Shown: positions 1-7,426 of the stretch, piece after piece
Position numbering within the stretch: position 1 is the first letter of the stretch
How the letters are laid out: each line of letters opens with the position of its first letter
NCBI RefSeq assembly: GCF_021026295.1
Contig: NZ_JAJNDA010000015.1
Span: forward strand, 81,487-145,486
From: Actinomycetospora soli
GTDB taxonomy: Bacteria > Actinomycetota > Actinomycetes > Mycobacteriales > Pseudonocardiaceae
Direction: 5' to 3'
Length of the DNA: 64,000 nt
The notes under the pieces: model-generated
The model's input: the letters and a program-made list of their open reading frames with translations, nothing else
Told to the model about the DNA's origin: nothing
Database searches by the model: none
Program-made: the position numbers and the translations under genes

Positions 1-1
1 G

Positions 2-445
2 TTGCAGGCCGCGCGCCTGCCCGTCGTCGGGGACGTCCTCGTCCGGCGGTTCAACGCCTTCTCCCTCGGCGCGCTCGCGCTGGGCAGCGGTCGGCCCTGG
101 CTCGGCGCCGAGGCCCGCCGCGGCCTGCTCGAGCCGTACGACTCCCCGGAGCACCGCGTCGCCGTCCACGCCTTCGTCCAGGACATCCCGACCGGTCCCG
201 CCGACCCGGCCCACCCGGTGCTGGTCCGCCTGGCCGAGCGGCTCCCCGAGCTCGACACCCACCCGGTCCAGGTGCACTGGGGGATGAAGGACCCGGTCTT
301 CGACGAGACGATCCTGCGCCACCTCGTCGCGCACCTGCCCCACGCCGAGGTGCACCGCTACCCGGACGCCGGGCACTACGTCCTCGAGGACGCCGCGGAC
401 CGGATCGTCCCCCGGGTCCGGCGCTTCCTGACGGCGGGTCGGTGA
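2..445 (+). CDS. oleB: OleB-like alpha/beta hydrolase (beta-lactone decarboxylase), 5' truncated
   Basis: This is the C-terminal 147 residues of an alpha/beta hydrolase whose start lies before the window. The last third has the usual acid and histidine elements: a Gly-Met-Lys-Asp-Pro segment after the beta-strand and an AGHYVLEDA motif carrying the catalytic His. The stretch around YDSPEHRVAVHAFVQDIP resembles haloalkane-dehalogenase-like OleB proteins. OleB decarboxylates the beta-lactone made by OleC to a cis-olefin. Its stop overlaps the GTG of oleC (GTGA), and oleD follows in the same way, which is the main support for the assignment. The nucleophile region is not in view, so the family call rests on context and the C-terminal motifs. 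Confidence 0.8.
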   Translation: MQAARLPVVGDVLVRRFNAFSLGALALGSGRPWLGAEARRGLLEPYDSPEHRVAVHAFVQDIPTGPADPAHPVLVRLAERLPELDTHPVQVHWGMKDPVFDETILRHLVAHLPHAEVHRYPDAGHYVLEDAADRIVPRVRRFLTAGR

Positions 446-2061
446 GGGCTGCGATGACCGCCGAGAGCCTCGACGGCATGCTCGCCGAGCACGCCGTCGC
501 CCGCTCCCGTGCCGCCGCGCTCGTCCTGCCGGCTCCGCTCGGCCGCACGCGCACCGTCACCTTCGGCGCCCTGCAGCGTCGGGTGGCCGACGCCGCGGCG
601 GGGCTCCTCGCCGCCGGGATCGGCCCCGGCACCCGAACCGCGCTGCTCGTGCCGCCGACCGCCGACTTCTTCGTCCTCGCCTACGCCCTGCTGCGGGTGC
701 GGGCCGTTCCCGTCGTCGTCGACCCGGGCATCGGGCTGGACCGGGTGCGCTCGTGTCTGAACGAGGCCGCACCCGAGGCCTTCGTCGGGATCGCCAAGGC
801 GCACCTCGCCCGGCGCGCGCTGCGGTGGTGCCCGTTCGCGCGGATCGCGGTCACCGCCGGCCCGGTGCCGGTTCCCGGCACGCTCTCGCTGCGTCGGCTG
901 GAACGGGCGGGTTCCCGACGCCGGGCCCTGCCGCCGCTCCCGCGGCCCGCGGGCACCCCCGCCGCGATCCTGTTCACCAGCGGCAGCACCGGCCCGCCGA
1001 AGGGCGTCGAGCACCACGAGGAGGGGCTGCTCGCGCAGGCCCACCTCGTGCGCGACCTCTACGGCCTCGGTCCCGGCGACGTCAGCCTGGCGACGTTCCC
1101 GCCGTTCGCACTGTTCGGACCCGCCCTCGGCATGACGACCGTGGTGCCGCGGATGGACCCGACGAAGCCGGGGAAGGTCGTGCCGTCGCGGCTGGTCACC
1201 GCCGCCGAGCGGACCGGGGCCACCGTGATGTTCGGCTCGCCCGCCGTGCTCGACCGGCTCGGCCGCGGCGCCCCGGCCGACACCCACCTGCCGACGCTGC
1301 GTCAGGTCATCTCCGCGGGCGCCCCGGTGCCGCGCGACGTGCAGCGCCGCGTGCTGGCGCTGCTGCCCGACGGCGCGCAGGTGCACACGCCCTACGGGGC
1401 CACCGAGGCGTTGCCCGTCGCGTCGATCGGCAGCCACGAACTGCTCGAACTGCCCGACGACGGCATCTGCGTCGGGCGCGCGGTCCCGGGCGTCGACGTC
1501 GCGCTCGTGCGCCCGACCGAGGGGGCCGTCACCCGCCTGGAGCCGTCGATGCTGGTCGGACACGGTGAGGTCGGGGAGGTCGTGGTCCGCGGACCCGTCG
1601 TCAGCCCCGCCTACGCCGAGCGCCCAGAGGCCACCGCGGCCGCGAAGCTCTCGTGGGACGGCCGACTCGCCCACCGCACCGGCGACCTCGCCTCGCTCGA
1701 CGACGCCGGCCGGCTCTGGTTCGCCGGGCGGGTGGCGCACGTGGTGCACACCGCGGGTGGGCCGCTGTACAGCGTGCCGTGCGAGGAGGTGCTGAACCGC
1801 CATCCGGCGGTCCGGCGCACGGCCCTCGTCGGGACCGGCCCGTCGTCGGACCGCACGCCCGTCGCGGTCGTCGAGCTGCTCGAGGGCGGGCGCTGGACGC
1901 CGGAGCTCGTCGACGAGCTCCGGGCGCTGGCCGCGAGCGACCCGCGGACGAAGCCGATCGAGACGTTCCTGCTGCACCGGGCGCTGCCGGTCGACCCGCG
2001 GCACAACTCGAAGATCGACCGGGAGGCGCTCGGGCGCTGGGCGGCGGGGGAGCTCGGATGA
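442..2061 (+). CDS. oleC: OleC-like AMP-dependent ligase (beta-lactone synthetase)
   Basis: A 539-residue ANL-superfamily adenylating enzyme. The phosphate-binding loop LFTSGSTGPPKG lies near residues 175-187, the A5-type YGATE near 317, and the hinge TGDL near 415. OleC uses ATP to close a 2-alkyl-3-hydroxyacid into a beta-lactone in head-to-head hydrocarbon synthesis. A general fatty-acyl-AMP ligase would look similar; the flanking OleB- and OleD-like genes favour OleC. GTG 442 overlaps the oleB stop; ATG 454 is an alternative in-frame start. The stop overlaps the oleD ATG, so translation is probably coupled along the operon. Confidence 0.85.
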   Translation: MRAAMTAESLDGMLAEHAVARSRAAALVLPAPLGRTRTVTFGALQRRVADAAAGLLAAGIGPGTRTALLVPPTADFFVLAYALLRVRAVPVVVDPGIGLDRVRSCLNEAAPEAFVGIAKAHLARRALRWCPFARIAVTAGPVPVPGTLSLRRLERAGSRRRALPPLPRPAGTPAAILFTSGSTGPPKGVEHHEEGLLAQAHLVRDLYGLGPGDVSLATFPPFALFGPALGMTTVVPRMDPTKPGKVVPSRLVTAAERTGATVMFGSPAVLDRLGRGAPADTHLPTLRQVISAGAPVPRDVQRRVLALLPDGAQVHTPYGATEALPVASIGSHELLELPDDGICVGRAVPGVDVALVRPTEGAVTRLEPSMLVGHGEVGEVVVRGPVVSPAYAERPEATAAAKLSWDGRLAHRTGDLASLDDAGRLWFAGRVAHVVHTAGGPLYSVPCEEVLNRHPAVRRTALVGTGPSSDRTPVAVVELLEGGRWTPELVDELRALAASDPRTKPIETFLLHRALPVDPRHNSKIDREALGRWAAGELG

Positions 2062-3053
2062 GGGCCCTCGTGACCGGCGGCGGCGGCTTCCTCGGCGGTG
2101 CGGTGGTCGACGCGCTGCTCGCGCGCGGCGACGACGTGACCAGCGTGGCCCGCGGCGACTACCCCGCGTTGCGGGCCCGCGGGGTGGCGACGATGCGGGG
2201 CGACCTCGCCGACCCCGCCGTCGCCCGCGCCGCTGTGGCGGAGGTCGACGTGGTGTTCCACGTCGCGGCCCGGGCGGGCATCTCCGGAGCGGCGTCGTCG
2301 TACCGGCGCAGCAACGTCGACGCGACGCGGGCCCTGCTCGACGCCTGTCGGGCGGCCGGCGTGCGGCGGTTCGTGTTCACCAGCACGCCGAGCGTGGTGC
2401 ACGCCGGCGCCGACATCCGCGGCGGCGACGAGTCCCTGCCCTACGCCACGCACTACGACTCGCCGTACCCGGAGACGAAGGCCGAGGCGGAGCGGCTGGT
2501 GCTGGCGGCGAACTCGCCCGACCTCGCGACCGTGGCGCTGCGCCCGCACCTCGTCTGGGGGCCGGGGGACACGCAGCTGGTCCCGCGCATCCTCGACCGC
2601 GCCCGGTCGGGACGGTTGCGCCTGGTCGGCGACGGCGCCGCCGTCATCGACACGACCTACGTCGACGACGCCGCGCAGGCCCACCTCGACGCCGCCGACC
2701 GGCTCGTCCCCGGTGCCGCGTGCGCCGGGCGGCCGTACTTCATCACGTCCGGCGATCCCCGCCCGGTGCACGAACTGGTCAACGGCATCGTGACGGCGGG
2801 CGGGCTGCCGCCCGTCTCGGCGACCGTCCCGCTGCCGGTGGCGGTGGCGGCCGGCGCCGTGGTGGAGACGGTGTGGAAGGGGCTGGAACGGATCGTGTCG
2901 GTGGGTGACCCGCCCATGACCCGCTTCCTCGCCCGGCAACTCGCGACCGACCACTGGTTCGACATCTCGGCCGCGAAGCGGGACCTGGGCTACGCGCCGC
3001 AGGTCCCGCTGGACGAGGGGTTCGAACGGTTGGCCGCCGCGCTCAGCGCGTGA
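2058..3053 (+). CDS. oleD: OleD-like NAD(P)-dependent 2-alkyl-3-ketoacid reductase
   Basis: A 331-residue extended SDR / 3-beta-HSD-type enzyme. It has an N-terminal Rossmann motif TGGGGFLG (residues 6-13) and the catalytic YPETK (Tyr near 137). OleD reduces the 2-alkyl-3-ketoacid produced by OleA condensation of two fatty acyl-CoAs, giving the hydroxyacid used by OleC. The ATG overlaps the oleC stop (ATGA). The thiolase-like oleA is not in the window and would be expected upstream. The 3' end overlaps the convergent esterase gene by 11 bp, so there is no room for an intergenic terminator. Confidence 0.85.
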   Translation: MRALVTGGGGFLGGAVVDALLARGDDVTSVARGDYPALRARGVATMRGDLADPAVARAAVAEVDVVFHVAARAGISGAASSYRRSNVDATRALLDACRAAGVRRFVFTSTPSVVHAGADIRGGDESLPYATHYDSPYPETKAEAERLVLAANSPDLATVALRPHLVWGPGDTQLVPRILDRARSGRLRLVGDGAAVIDTTYVDDAAQAHLDAADRLVPGAACAGRPYFITSGDPRPVHELVNGIVTAGGLPPVSATVPLPVAVAAGAVVETVWKGLERIVSVGDPPMTRFLARQLATDHWFDISAAKRDLGYAPQVPLDEGFERLAAALSA

Positions 3054-4110
3054 TCTCTGCGAGGAACTCCGCCATCGCCACGCTCGCGTCCGGGCCAGCC
3101 GGGTCGGTGTAGGACCCGCCGGCCCGGCCGCCCGACCAGGCGTGTCCGCTGCCCCGCACCGTCCAGTGCTCGGCGCGGACGTTCCCGTCCCCGTCGGTCC
3201 ACCGCTCGCGCGTCCAGTCCCGAGCGCCGTGGCCGTGCTCCACGGTGCGGGCGCAGCCGGGGTGGTCGGCGAGGGCGGCCTCGACCGCGCGGCTCCCGTT
3301 GACCGCGGCCACCGTCGGGTCGTCGGCCCCGTGGAACACGATCGTCGGCACGGACGTCGCCGGCACCCGGTACGGCGCCCCGCGCATCGCCGCGAAGGCC
3401 GACCCGACGTCGCGCGCCGCGCCCGCCGGCAGCCCGGAGTGGATCCCGACGCCGGCGACGAGGTCGGGGTAGGCCGCACCGATCACCGCCGCCATCGCGG
3501 CCCCGGCGGAGAAGCCGGCGACGAACACCCGGTCGCGGTCGACGCCGTGCGCCGCCGACACCTCGGCGATGACGGCCGCGATCAGCGCGGCCTCCCCGTG
3601 CCGGCCCTGGTGGGCGGGCTCGAACCAGTTCCAGTAGCCCATCGCGTTCGCCGACCGGGACTGCTCCGGGTAGGCGACGAGGAACCCCTCCCGCTCGGCC
3701 AGGTCGTCCATCCCCGTGGCCGCGGCGAACGTGTCCGCGTCCTGCGTGCCGCCGTGCAGCATCACGAACAGCGGCGGGCGTTCCTGCGGTCGCGTCGGCC
3801 GGACGAGCCGGTAGGCCCGGGTCCCCGCGGGCCCGCTCACCGTGCCGCGGGAGATCCGTCCCGACGACGGGTCCGGCCCGGCCGCACGCGGGCCCGCGGA
3901 GAAGGCGCCGGGCATCGTCGGGAAGACACCGGTCGTGGTGGGGACGCTGCCCGCGCCCTGCAGGACGGTCATCGCCTCGGTCAGCCGGCCGGCGCGGGTC
4001 AGGCGGGTGGCCTCCGCCATCCTGGCCGACTGCGGGCCCCCGGCCGTCGGGAGGCGGGAGCAGTGGTCGACGAGCGCGCGGACGAACCGGCGGCCTCGTG
4101 GTGAAGTCAT
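3043..4110 (-). CDS. PHB depolymerase-family esterase
   Basis: A 355-residue alpha/beta hydrolase of the PHB depolymerase/LpqC esterase type. The nucleophile elbow is GFSAG, followed by a FHGADDPTV acid segment and GSGHAWSGG with the catalytic His, so the triad looks complete. The N-terminal helical region with LTRAGRLTEA is typical of this family. No signal peptide or lipobox is obvious, so an intracellular polyester or ester substrate is possible. It lies 58 bp downstream of a ribbon-helix-helix regulator on the same strand, a likely two-gene unit. The exact substrate cannot be told from sequence. Confidence 0.8.
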   Translation of the reverse strand: MTSPRGRRFVRALVDHCSRLPTAGGPQSARMAEATRLTRAGRLTEAMTVLQGAGSVPTTTGVFPTMPGAFSAGPRAAGPDPSSGRISRGTVSGPAGTRAYRLVRPTRPQERPPLFVMLHGGTQDADTFAAATGMDDLAEREGFLVAYPEQSRSANAMGYWNWFEPAHQGRHGEAALIAAVIAEVSAAHGVDRDRVFVAGFSAGAAMAAVIGAAYPDLVAGVGIHSGLPAGAARDVGSAFAAMRGAPYRVPATSVPTIVFHGADDPTVAAVNGSRAVEAALADHPGCARTVEHGHGARDWTRERWTDGDGNVRAEHWTVRGSGHAWSGGRAGGSYTDPAGPDASVAMAEFLAEITR

Positions 4111-4168
4111 GCGTCGTCCCTTCGGACGAGGTGCGTGGCGAGGGGAGGTCCCCGACGCCGCCGGCGGC

Positions 4169-4561
4169 TCACACGATCCGCGGGCCCAGGGCCGCCTTGA
4201 CGGCCCGGCTCGCGCGGAACGCGCCGAGGACCTCGACCGAGGCGATGGTGGCCACCGCCAGGTCGGGCGAGACGTCCTCGGCGAGGCTCGCCAGTCCCAG
4301 CACCCGGATGTGGATCTGCTCGCCCCGGTCCTGCAGGGCCTGCAGGTCGGCGCGGGAGAAGTGCTGGGTGCCGAGCACCAGGGTCCGGCGGGCCACCGTG
4401 GTCTCGAGGGCCGGGCCGTTGGCGTTCAGCTGGTTGCGAATGGCGGTCCGGATGAAGTCGGTCCGGGTCGTGTAGAAGCCCTCCTGCACGAGGAGGTCGA
4501 TGTGCCCGAGATCGACCAACCCGAGGTTGACGGTGATCTTCTCGGTCTTGTCCTCCCCCAC
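4169..4561 (-). CDS. Ribbon-helix-helix (CopG-type) transcriptional regulator
   Basis: About 130 residues starting at GTG 4561, which has a GAGAGG ribosome site 7 nt upstream; a longer GTG start at 4606 would run through a palindrome. The N-terminus KITVNLGLVDLGHIDLLV followed by TRTDFIRTAIRNQL is a beta-strand/helix/helix RHH DNA-binding domain. The C-terminal approximately 80 residues, with repeated hydrophobic strands, may be a ligand or oligomerisation domain. It precedes the esterase gene and probably controls it and itself. A dyad immediately upstream at 4585-4602 is a candidate operator. The inducer is unknown. Confidence 0.7.
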   Translation of the reverse strand: MGEDKTEKITVNLGLVDLGHIDLLVQEGFYTTRTDFIRTAIRNQLNANGPALETTVARRTLVLGTQHFSRADLQALQDRGEQIHIRVLGLASLAEDVSPDLAVATIASVEVLGAFRASRAVKAALGPRIV

Positions 4562-4584
4562 GACCCGCCTCTCGTCATCCGTGG

Positions 4585-4602
4585 ACCATCCAACTGGATG
4601 GT
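4585..4602. promoter_or_regulatory. Candidate operator of the RHH regulator
   Basis: Perfect dyad ACCATCC-N4-GGATGGT, 24 bp upstream of the RHH gene's preferred start. Its position just before the regulator gene suits autoregulation. The assignment to the RHH protein is an inference from position only. Confidence 0.45.
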
Positions 4603-4638
4603 GCACGGAGTCCGGCCCGTTCGCAAGACCTCGCCCTT

Positions 4639-4689
4639 GCGCGTGTCAGGGGCCTGACATAGCTTCTCGTATGTCAGGCCCCTGACATC
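4639..4689 (+). promoter_or_regulatory. Promoter with two palindromic operators (probable MarR sites)
   Basis: A possible -35 TTGCGC (4639-4644) and -10 TAGCTT (4661-4666) are separated exactly by the perfect palindrome TGTCAGGGGCCTGACA (4645-4660). A second palindrome, ATGTCAGGCCCCTGACAT, occupies 4672-4689, over the expected start of transcription. The two are inverted copies of each other around a 10-bp spacer. The operon downstream ends with a MarR gene, the likely repressor. The ribosome site GAGGAG follows at about 4698. Confidence 0.65.
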
Positions 4690-4709
4690 GCTGTCCCCGA
4701 GGAGTCCCC

Positions 4710-5084
4710 ATGCCCGCCGTCACCGGCCCGTCCTTCCTCGCCCTCCAGGTCCGTGACCTCGACCGGGCCGCCGCCTTCTACGAGACCCGGCTCGGGCTCC
4801 ACCGCGCGCCCGCGTCCCCGCCGGGAGCGGTCGTCTTCACCACCAGCCCCGTGCCGTTCGCCGTCCGCGAGCCGCAGCCGGGGGTCGACCTGGACGCGAC
4901 GTCGCCCCGCCCGGGACACGGCGTCGCCCTCTGGCTGGCGGCGGACGACGCCCAGGGTCTGCACGACGCGCTCGACGCGGCGGACGTCCCGATCCTCGCC
5001 GACCCCGTCGACGGGCCCTTCGGTCGCCAGTTCACCTTCGCCGACCCCGACGGCTACGCCGTCACGGTCCACGAGCAGGCCTGA
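4710..5084 (+). CDS. VOC/glyoxalase-family protein
   Basis: A 124-residue single-module vicinal-oxygen-chelate protein. It has the typical start FLALQVRDLDRAAAFYETRLGL and the C-terminal FTFADPDGYAVTVHEQ. Members include glyoxalases, antibiotic-binding and resistance proteins, and dioxygenases; sequence alone does not choose. A GAGGAG ribosome site precedes the ATG. It is the first gene of a three-gene operon with a DNA glycosylase and a MarR regulator; its stop overlaps the next start (TGATG). The operon layout suggests a response to a reactive small molecule. Confidence 0.8.
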   Translation: MPAVTGPSFLALQVRDLDRAAAFYETRLGLHRAPASPPGAVVFTTSPVPFAVREPQPGVDLDATSPRPGHGVALWLAADDAQGLHDALDAADVPILADPVDGPFGRQFTFADPDGYAVTVHEQA

Positions 5085-5941
5085 TGCGCACGCTGGAGAC
5101 GACCGTCGAGGTCCGAGGCCCGTGGTCGCTCGCCACCGGCGCCGCCTTCTGGGAGGGCTTCGCCCCGGCCGCGCTCCCCCCGGCCGCGGGGGGCCACCTG
5201 ACCACGACCTTCCGCAGCGACACCGACTGGACGCCCGTCCACGCGGAGGTCGCCCAGGACGGCGACGTCGCGCGCGTCCGGGTGCGCGGCGCCGGGGACC
5301 TCGAGGCGGCGGCCGCGCAGGTCGCACGCTTCCTGGCCCTCGACGTCGACGCGAGCGGCTGGCCCGGGATCGGGGCGGCCGACCCCGTGATCGGGCAGGC
5401 CCAGCGGGCGTTGCCGGGCCTGCGCCCCTGCGGCTTCCACTCGCCGTACGAGGCGGCCGCGTGGGCCGTCCTGGCGCAACGCCTGCGGATCGTCGTGGCG
5501 GCCCGCCTGCGCACCGAGCTGATCGGGCGCCACGGTGACGAGGGCGCCTTCCCGGCCCCGGCGGTGCTGCGGGGACTGGACCTGGACCTGCCCGGCCGGA
5601 AGGCGGAGTACCTGCACGCGGTCGCCGACGCGGCGCTCGAGGGGCGGCTCGACGGTGCCGCACTGCACCACGCCGACCCCGAGCGGTCCGTGGCCGACCT
5701 GCAGCAGATCCGGGGCATCGGGCCCTTCGCGGCCGAACTCGTCGTGCTGCGCGGGGCCAACGCCCCGAACGCCGTGCCCCGTCACGAACGCCGCCTGGAG
5801 GCCGAGATCGTCGAGCGGTACGGCCCGGGGGCCGACCTCGACCGGATCGCCGAGGCGTGGCGGCCGCTGCGGACCTGGGCGGCGGTCCACCTGCGGGCCC
5901 TGCGCGAGGAGCGGACGAGGGAGATGGCCGGTGTCCGATGA
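5084..5941 (+). CDS. DNA-3-methyladenine glycosylase II-like (HhH-GPD) protein
   Basis: A 285-residue AlkA-like protein. The helix-hairpin-helix LQQIRGIGPFAAELVVLRG (about residues 205-223) is clear, and the N-terminal half is AlkA-N-like. In AlkA the hairpin is followed by a Pro-Asp-Asp segment with the catalytic Asp; here the equivalent reads NAVPRHERRL, with no Asp. It either uses a different acid (a Glu lies two residues on) or is altered in activity. Role expected: excision of alkylated bases. It overlaps the VOC gene upstream by 1 nt and marR downstream by 11 nt. Confidence 0.75.
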   Translation: MRTLETTVEVRGPWSLATGAAFWEGFAPAALPPAAGGHLTTTFRSDTDWTPVHAEVAQDGDVARVRVRGAGDLEAAAAQVARFLALDVDASGWPGIGAADPVIGQAQRALPGLRPCGFHSPYEAAAWAVLAQRLRIVVAARLRTELIGRHGDEGAFPAPAVLRGLDLDLPGRKAEYLHAVADAALEGRLDGAALHHADPERSVADLQQIRGIGPFAAELVVLRGANAPNAVPRHERRLEAEIVERYGPGADLDRIAEAWRPLRTWAAVHLRALREERTREMAGVR

Positions 5942-6389
5942 CCGGGACGTCGCGCCCGAGGGCGGCGTCGGGGACCTGGAGGGCTCGGTGGGCTACGCGC
6001 TGAAGCTCGCCGCCACCGCGTTGCGGGTCGCCCTCGACCGGGACCTGCGTGCGCTCGAGCTGACGGTGTCGCAGTACTCGTGCCTCGAGGTCCTCGGCCA
6101 GCGCCCCGGGCTCTCGAACTCCGAGCTCGCGCGGGCCACCTTCGTCACCCGCCAGACGATGAACGAGGTCCTCCGCGGGCTCCAGGCGCGGGACCTGCTG
6201 ACCCGCCCCGCCACCGCGACCAGCGGGCGGTCCCGTCCCGTGGAGCTCACGGCGGCCGGCCGCCGCGCCCTGGCGGAGGCGAGCGCCGTCGTCGCGGCCG
6301 TGGAGCAACGCATGGTGGCCGCCCTCCCGGCCGGGCGGCGGGCCCGGTTCCTGGAGGACCTCCGACACTGCGTGCAGGCCCTCGGGTAG
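5931..6389 (+). CDS. MarR-family transcriptional regulator
   Basis: About 152 residues from GTG 5931, inside the end of the glycosylase gene. A winged helix is visible: LSNSELARATFVTRQTMNEV as helix-turn-helix, then LTRPATATSGRSRPVELTAAG as the wing. MarR proteins are dimers that release palindromic operators on binding phenolics or oxidants. Being last in the VOC/glycosylase operon, it most likely autoregulates through the double TGTCAGG palindrome at 4645-4689. Confidence 0.85.
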   Translation: MSDDRDVAPEGGVGDLEGSVGYALKLAATALRVALDRDLRALELTVSQYSCLEVLGQRPGLSNSELARATFVTRQTMNEVLRGLQARDLLTRPATATSGRSRPVELTAAGRRALAEASAVVAAVEQRMVAALPAGRRARFLEDLRHCVQALG

Positions 6390-6395
6390 AGCGGG

Positions 6396-7256
6396 TCAGC
6401 GACCGCCGAGCACCTTCCCGCCGAAGCGCACGAGGGCGGCCGGGTAGAAGCGGGGCACGAGGCGCACGAAGAGGTCGACCAGCTTGGCGTCGTTGCCGAC
6501 GAGCACGCGCGGCTTCCCGCCCTCGACGCCGTCGACGACGATCGTCGCGGCCTGGTCGGCGGGCATCTTCAGGAGCTTCTCGTTGTAGGCCTTCACGCGC
6601 GCCTCGTCGGCGGCGGTGGTCTGCCCGGCGGCGGAGCCGCGCTCGAAGGCGGCGGTCGCGATGTTGGTCTTCACCCCGCCCGGGTGCACCACCGTCACGG
6701 CGACGGGCGCGCCGCTCGCGAGCATCTCCGCGCGCAGCGTCTCGGTGAAGCCCCGGACGCCGAACTTCGCGGTGCAGTACGCCGACATGCCGGGCTGCGC
6801 CATGATTCCGTTCAGCGACGACACGTTGACCACGTGCCCGTCGCCCGACCGCACGATCGCGGGCAGGAACGCCTTGGTGCCGTTGATGACGCCGAAGAGG
6901 TTGATGCCGAGCACGTGGTCGTACTCCGACCACTCGCCGTCGAGCACCGTGCCGGACGAGGCGATCCCGGCGTTGTTGTAGATCTGGTGGACCACGCCGT
7001 AGTGCTCCTCGACGGCCGCGGCGTAGGCGACGACCGCGTCCCGGTCGGCCACGTCCAGCCGCGCCGTGTGCACCTCGGCGCCGAGCGCCTTGGCCTGGTC
7101 GGCGGTCTCGGTCAGGCCGGTCTCGGTCAGGCCGGTCTCGTTGACGTCGGAGATGGCGAGCCGTGCGCCCCGTCGGGCCAGCTCGAGCGCGAGCCGGCGC
7201 CCGATGCCCGACCCGGCCCCGGTCACGACCGTGACCTTGTCCCGCACGCTGCTCAT
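6396..7256 (-). CDS. Short-chain dehydrogenase/reductase
   Basis: A 286-residue classical SDR. The cofactor motif TGAGSGIG is at residues 12-19, NNAG near 94, catalytic Ser in VNVSSLNG, and YCTAK as the Tyr-Lys pair. It is of the type with an extended C-terminus seen in actinobacterial NAD-dependent reductases; the substrate is unknown. Residues 40-52 contain a tandem TETGL repeat caused by a 15-bp duplication (about 7107-7141). Two GGTACG dyads upstream imply control by a TetR-like repressor that is not encoded next to it. Confidence 0.85.
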   Translation of the reverse strand: MSSVRDKVTVVTGAGSGIGRRLALELARRGARLAISDVNETGLTETGLTETADQAKALGAEVHTARLDVADRDAVVAYAAAVEEHYGVVHQIYNNAGIASSGTVLDGEWSEYDHVLGINLFGVINGTKAFLPAIVRSGDGHVVNVSSLNGIMAQPGMSAYCTAKFGVRGFTETLRAEMLASGAPVAVTVVHPGGVKTNIATAAFERGSAAGQTTAADEARVKAYNEKLLKMPADQAATIVVDGVEGGKPRVLVGNDAKLVDLFVRLVPRFYPAALVRFGGKVLGGR

Positions 7257-7281
7257 CGCTGTCGGCCTCCTCGACGTCGTC

Positions 7282-7324
7282 GGTACGAATCCGTACCGCT
7301 CTGAGACGGTACGTCAGCGTACCG
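7282..7324. promoter_or_regulatory. Double GGTACG-N4-CGTACC operator
   Basis: Two perfect dyads: GGTACG-AATC-CGTACC (7282-7297) and CGGTACG-TCAG-CGTACCG (7307-7324), centres 26 bp apart, starting 26 bp upstream of the SDR start. The architecture suits a TetR-type repressor. No regulator gene is adjacent. Further upstream, TTCCTGCCAC occurs as a direct repeat at 7357 and 7387 (30 bp period). Confidence 0.6.
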
Positions 7325-7426
7325 GGCGGGCGCAACCGCCCGTCGACGATGCGGCGTTCCTGCCACTGGATGACAGCAACGACGCTTTCCTGCCACCGGA
7401 AGGAGGGAGGGCGGGAGGGAAGGGGG

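Noticed and set aside
376..2004. Long minus-strand open frame opposite the OleC gene
   Set aside because: Arg/Gly/Pro-rich composition and no family motif; it mirrors the codon bias of the real gene on the other strand. The same applies to the other long antisense frames across the window.
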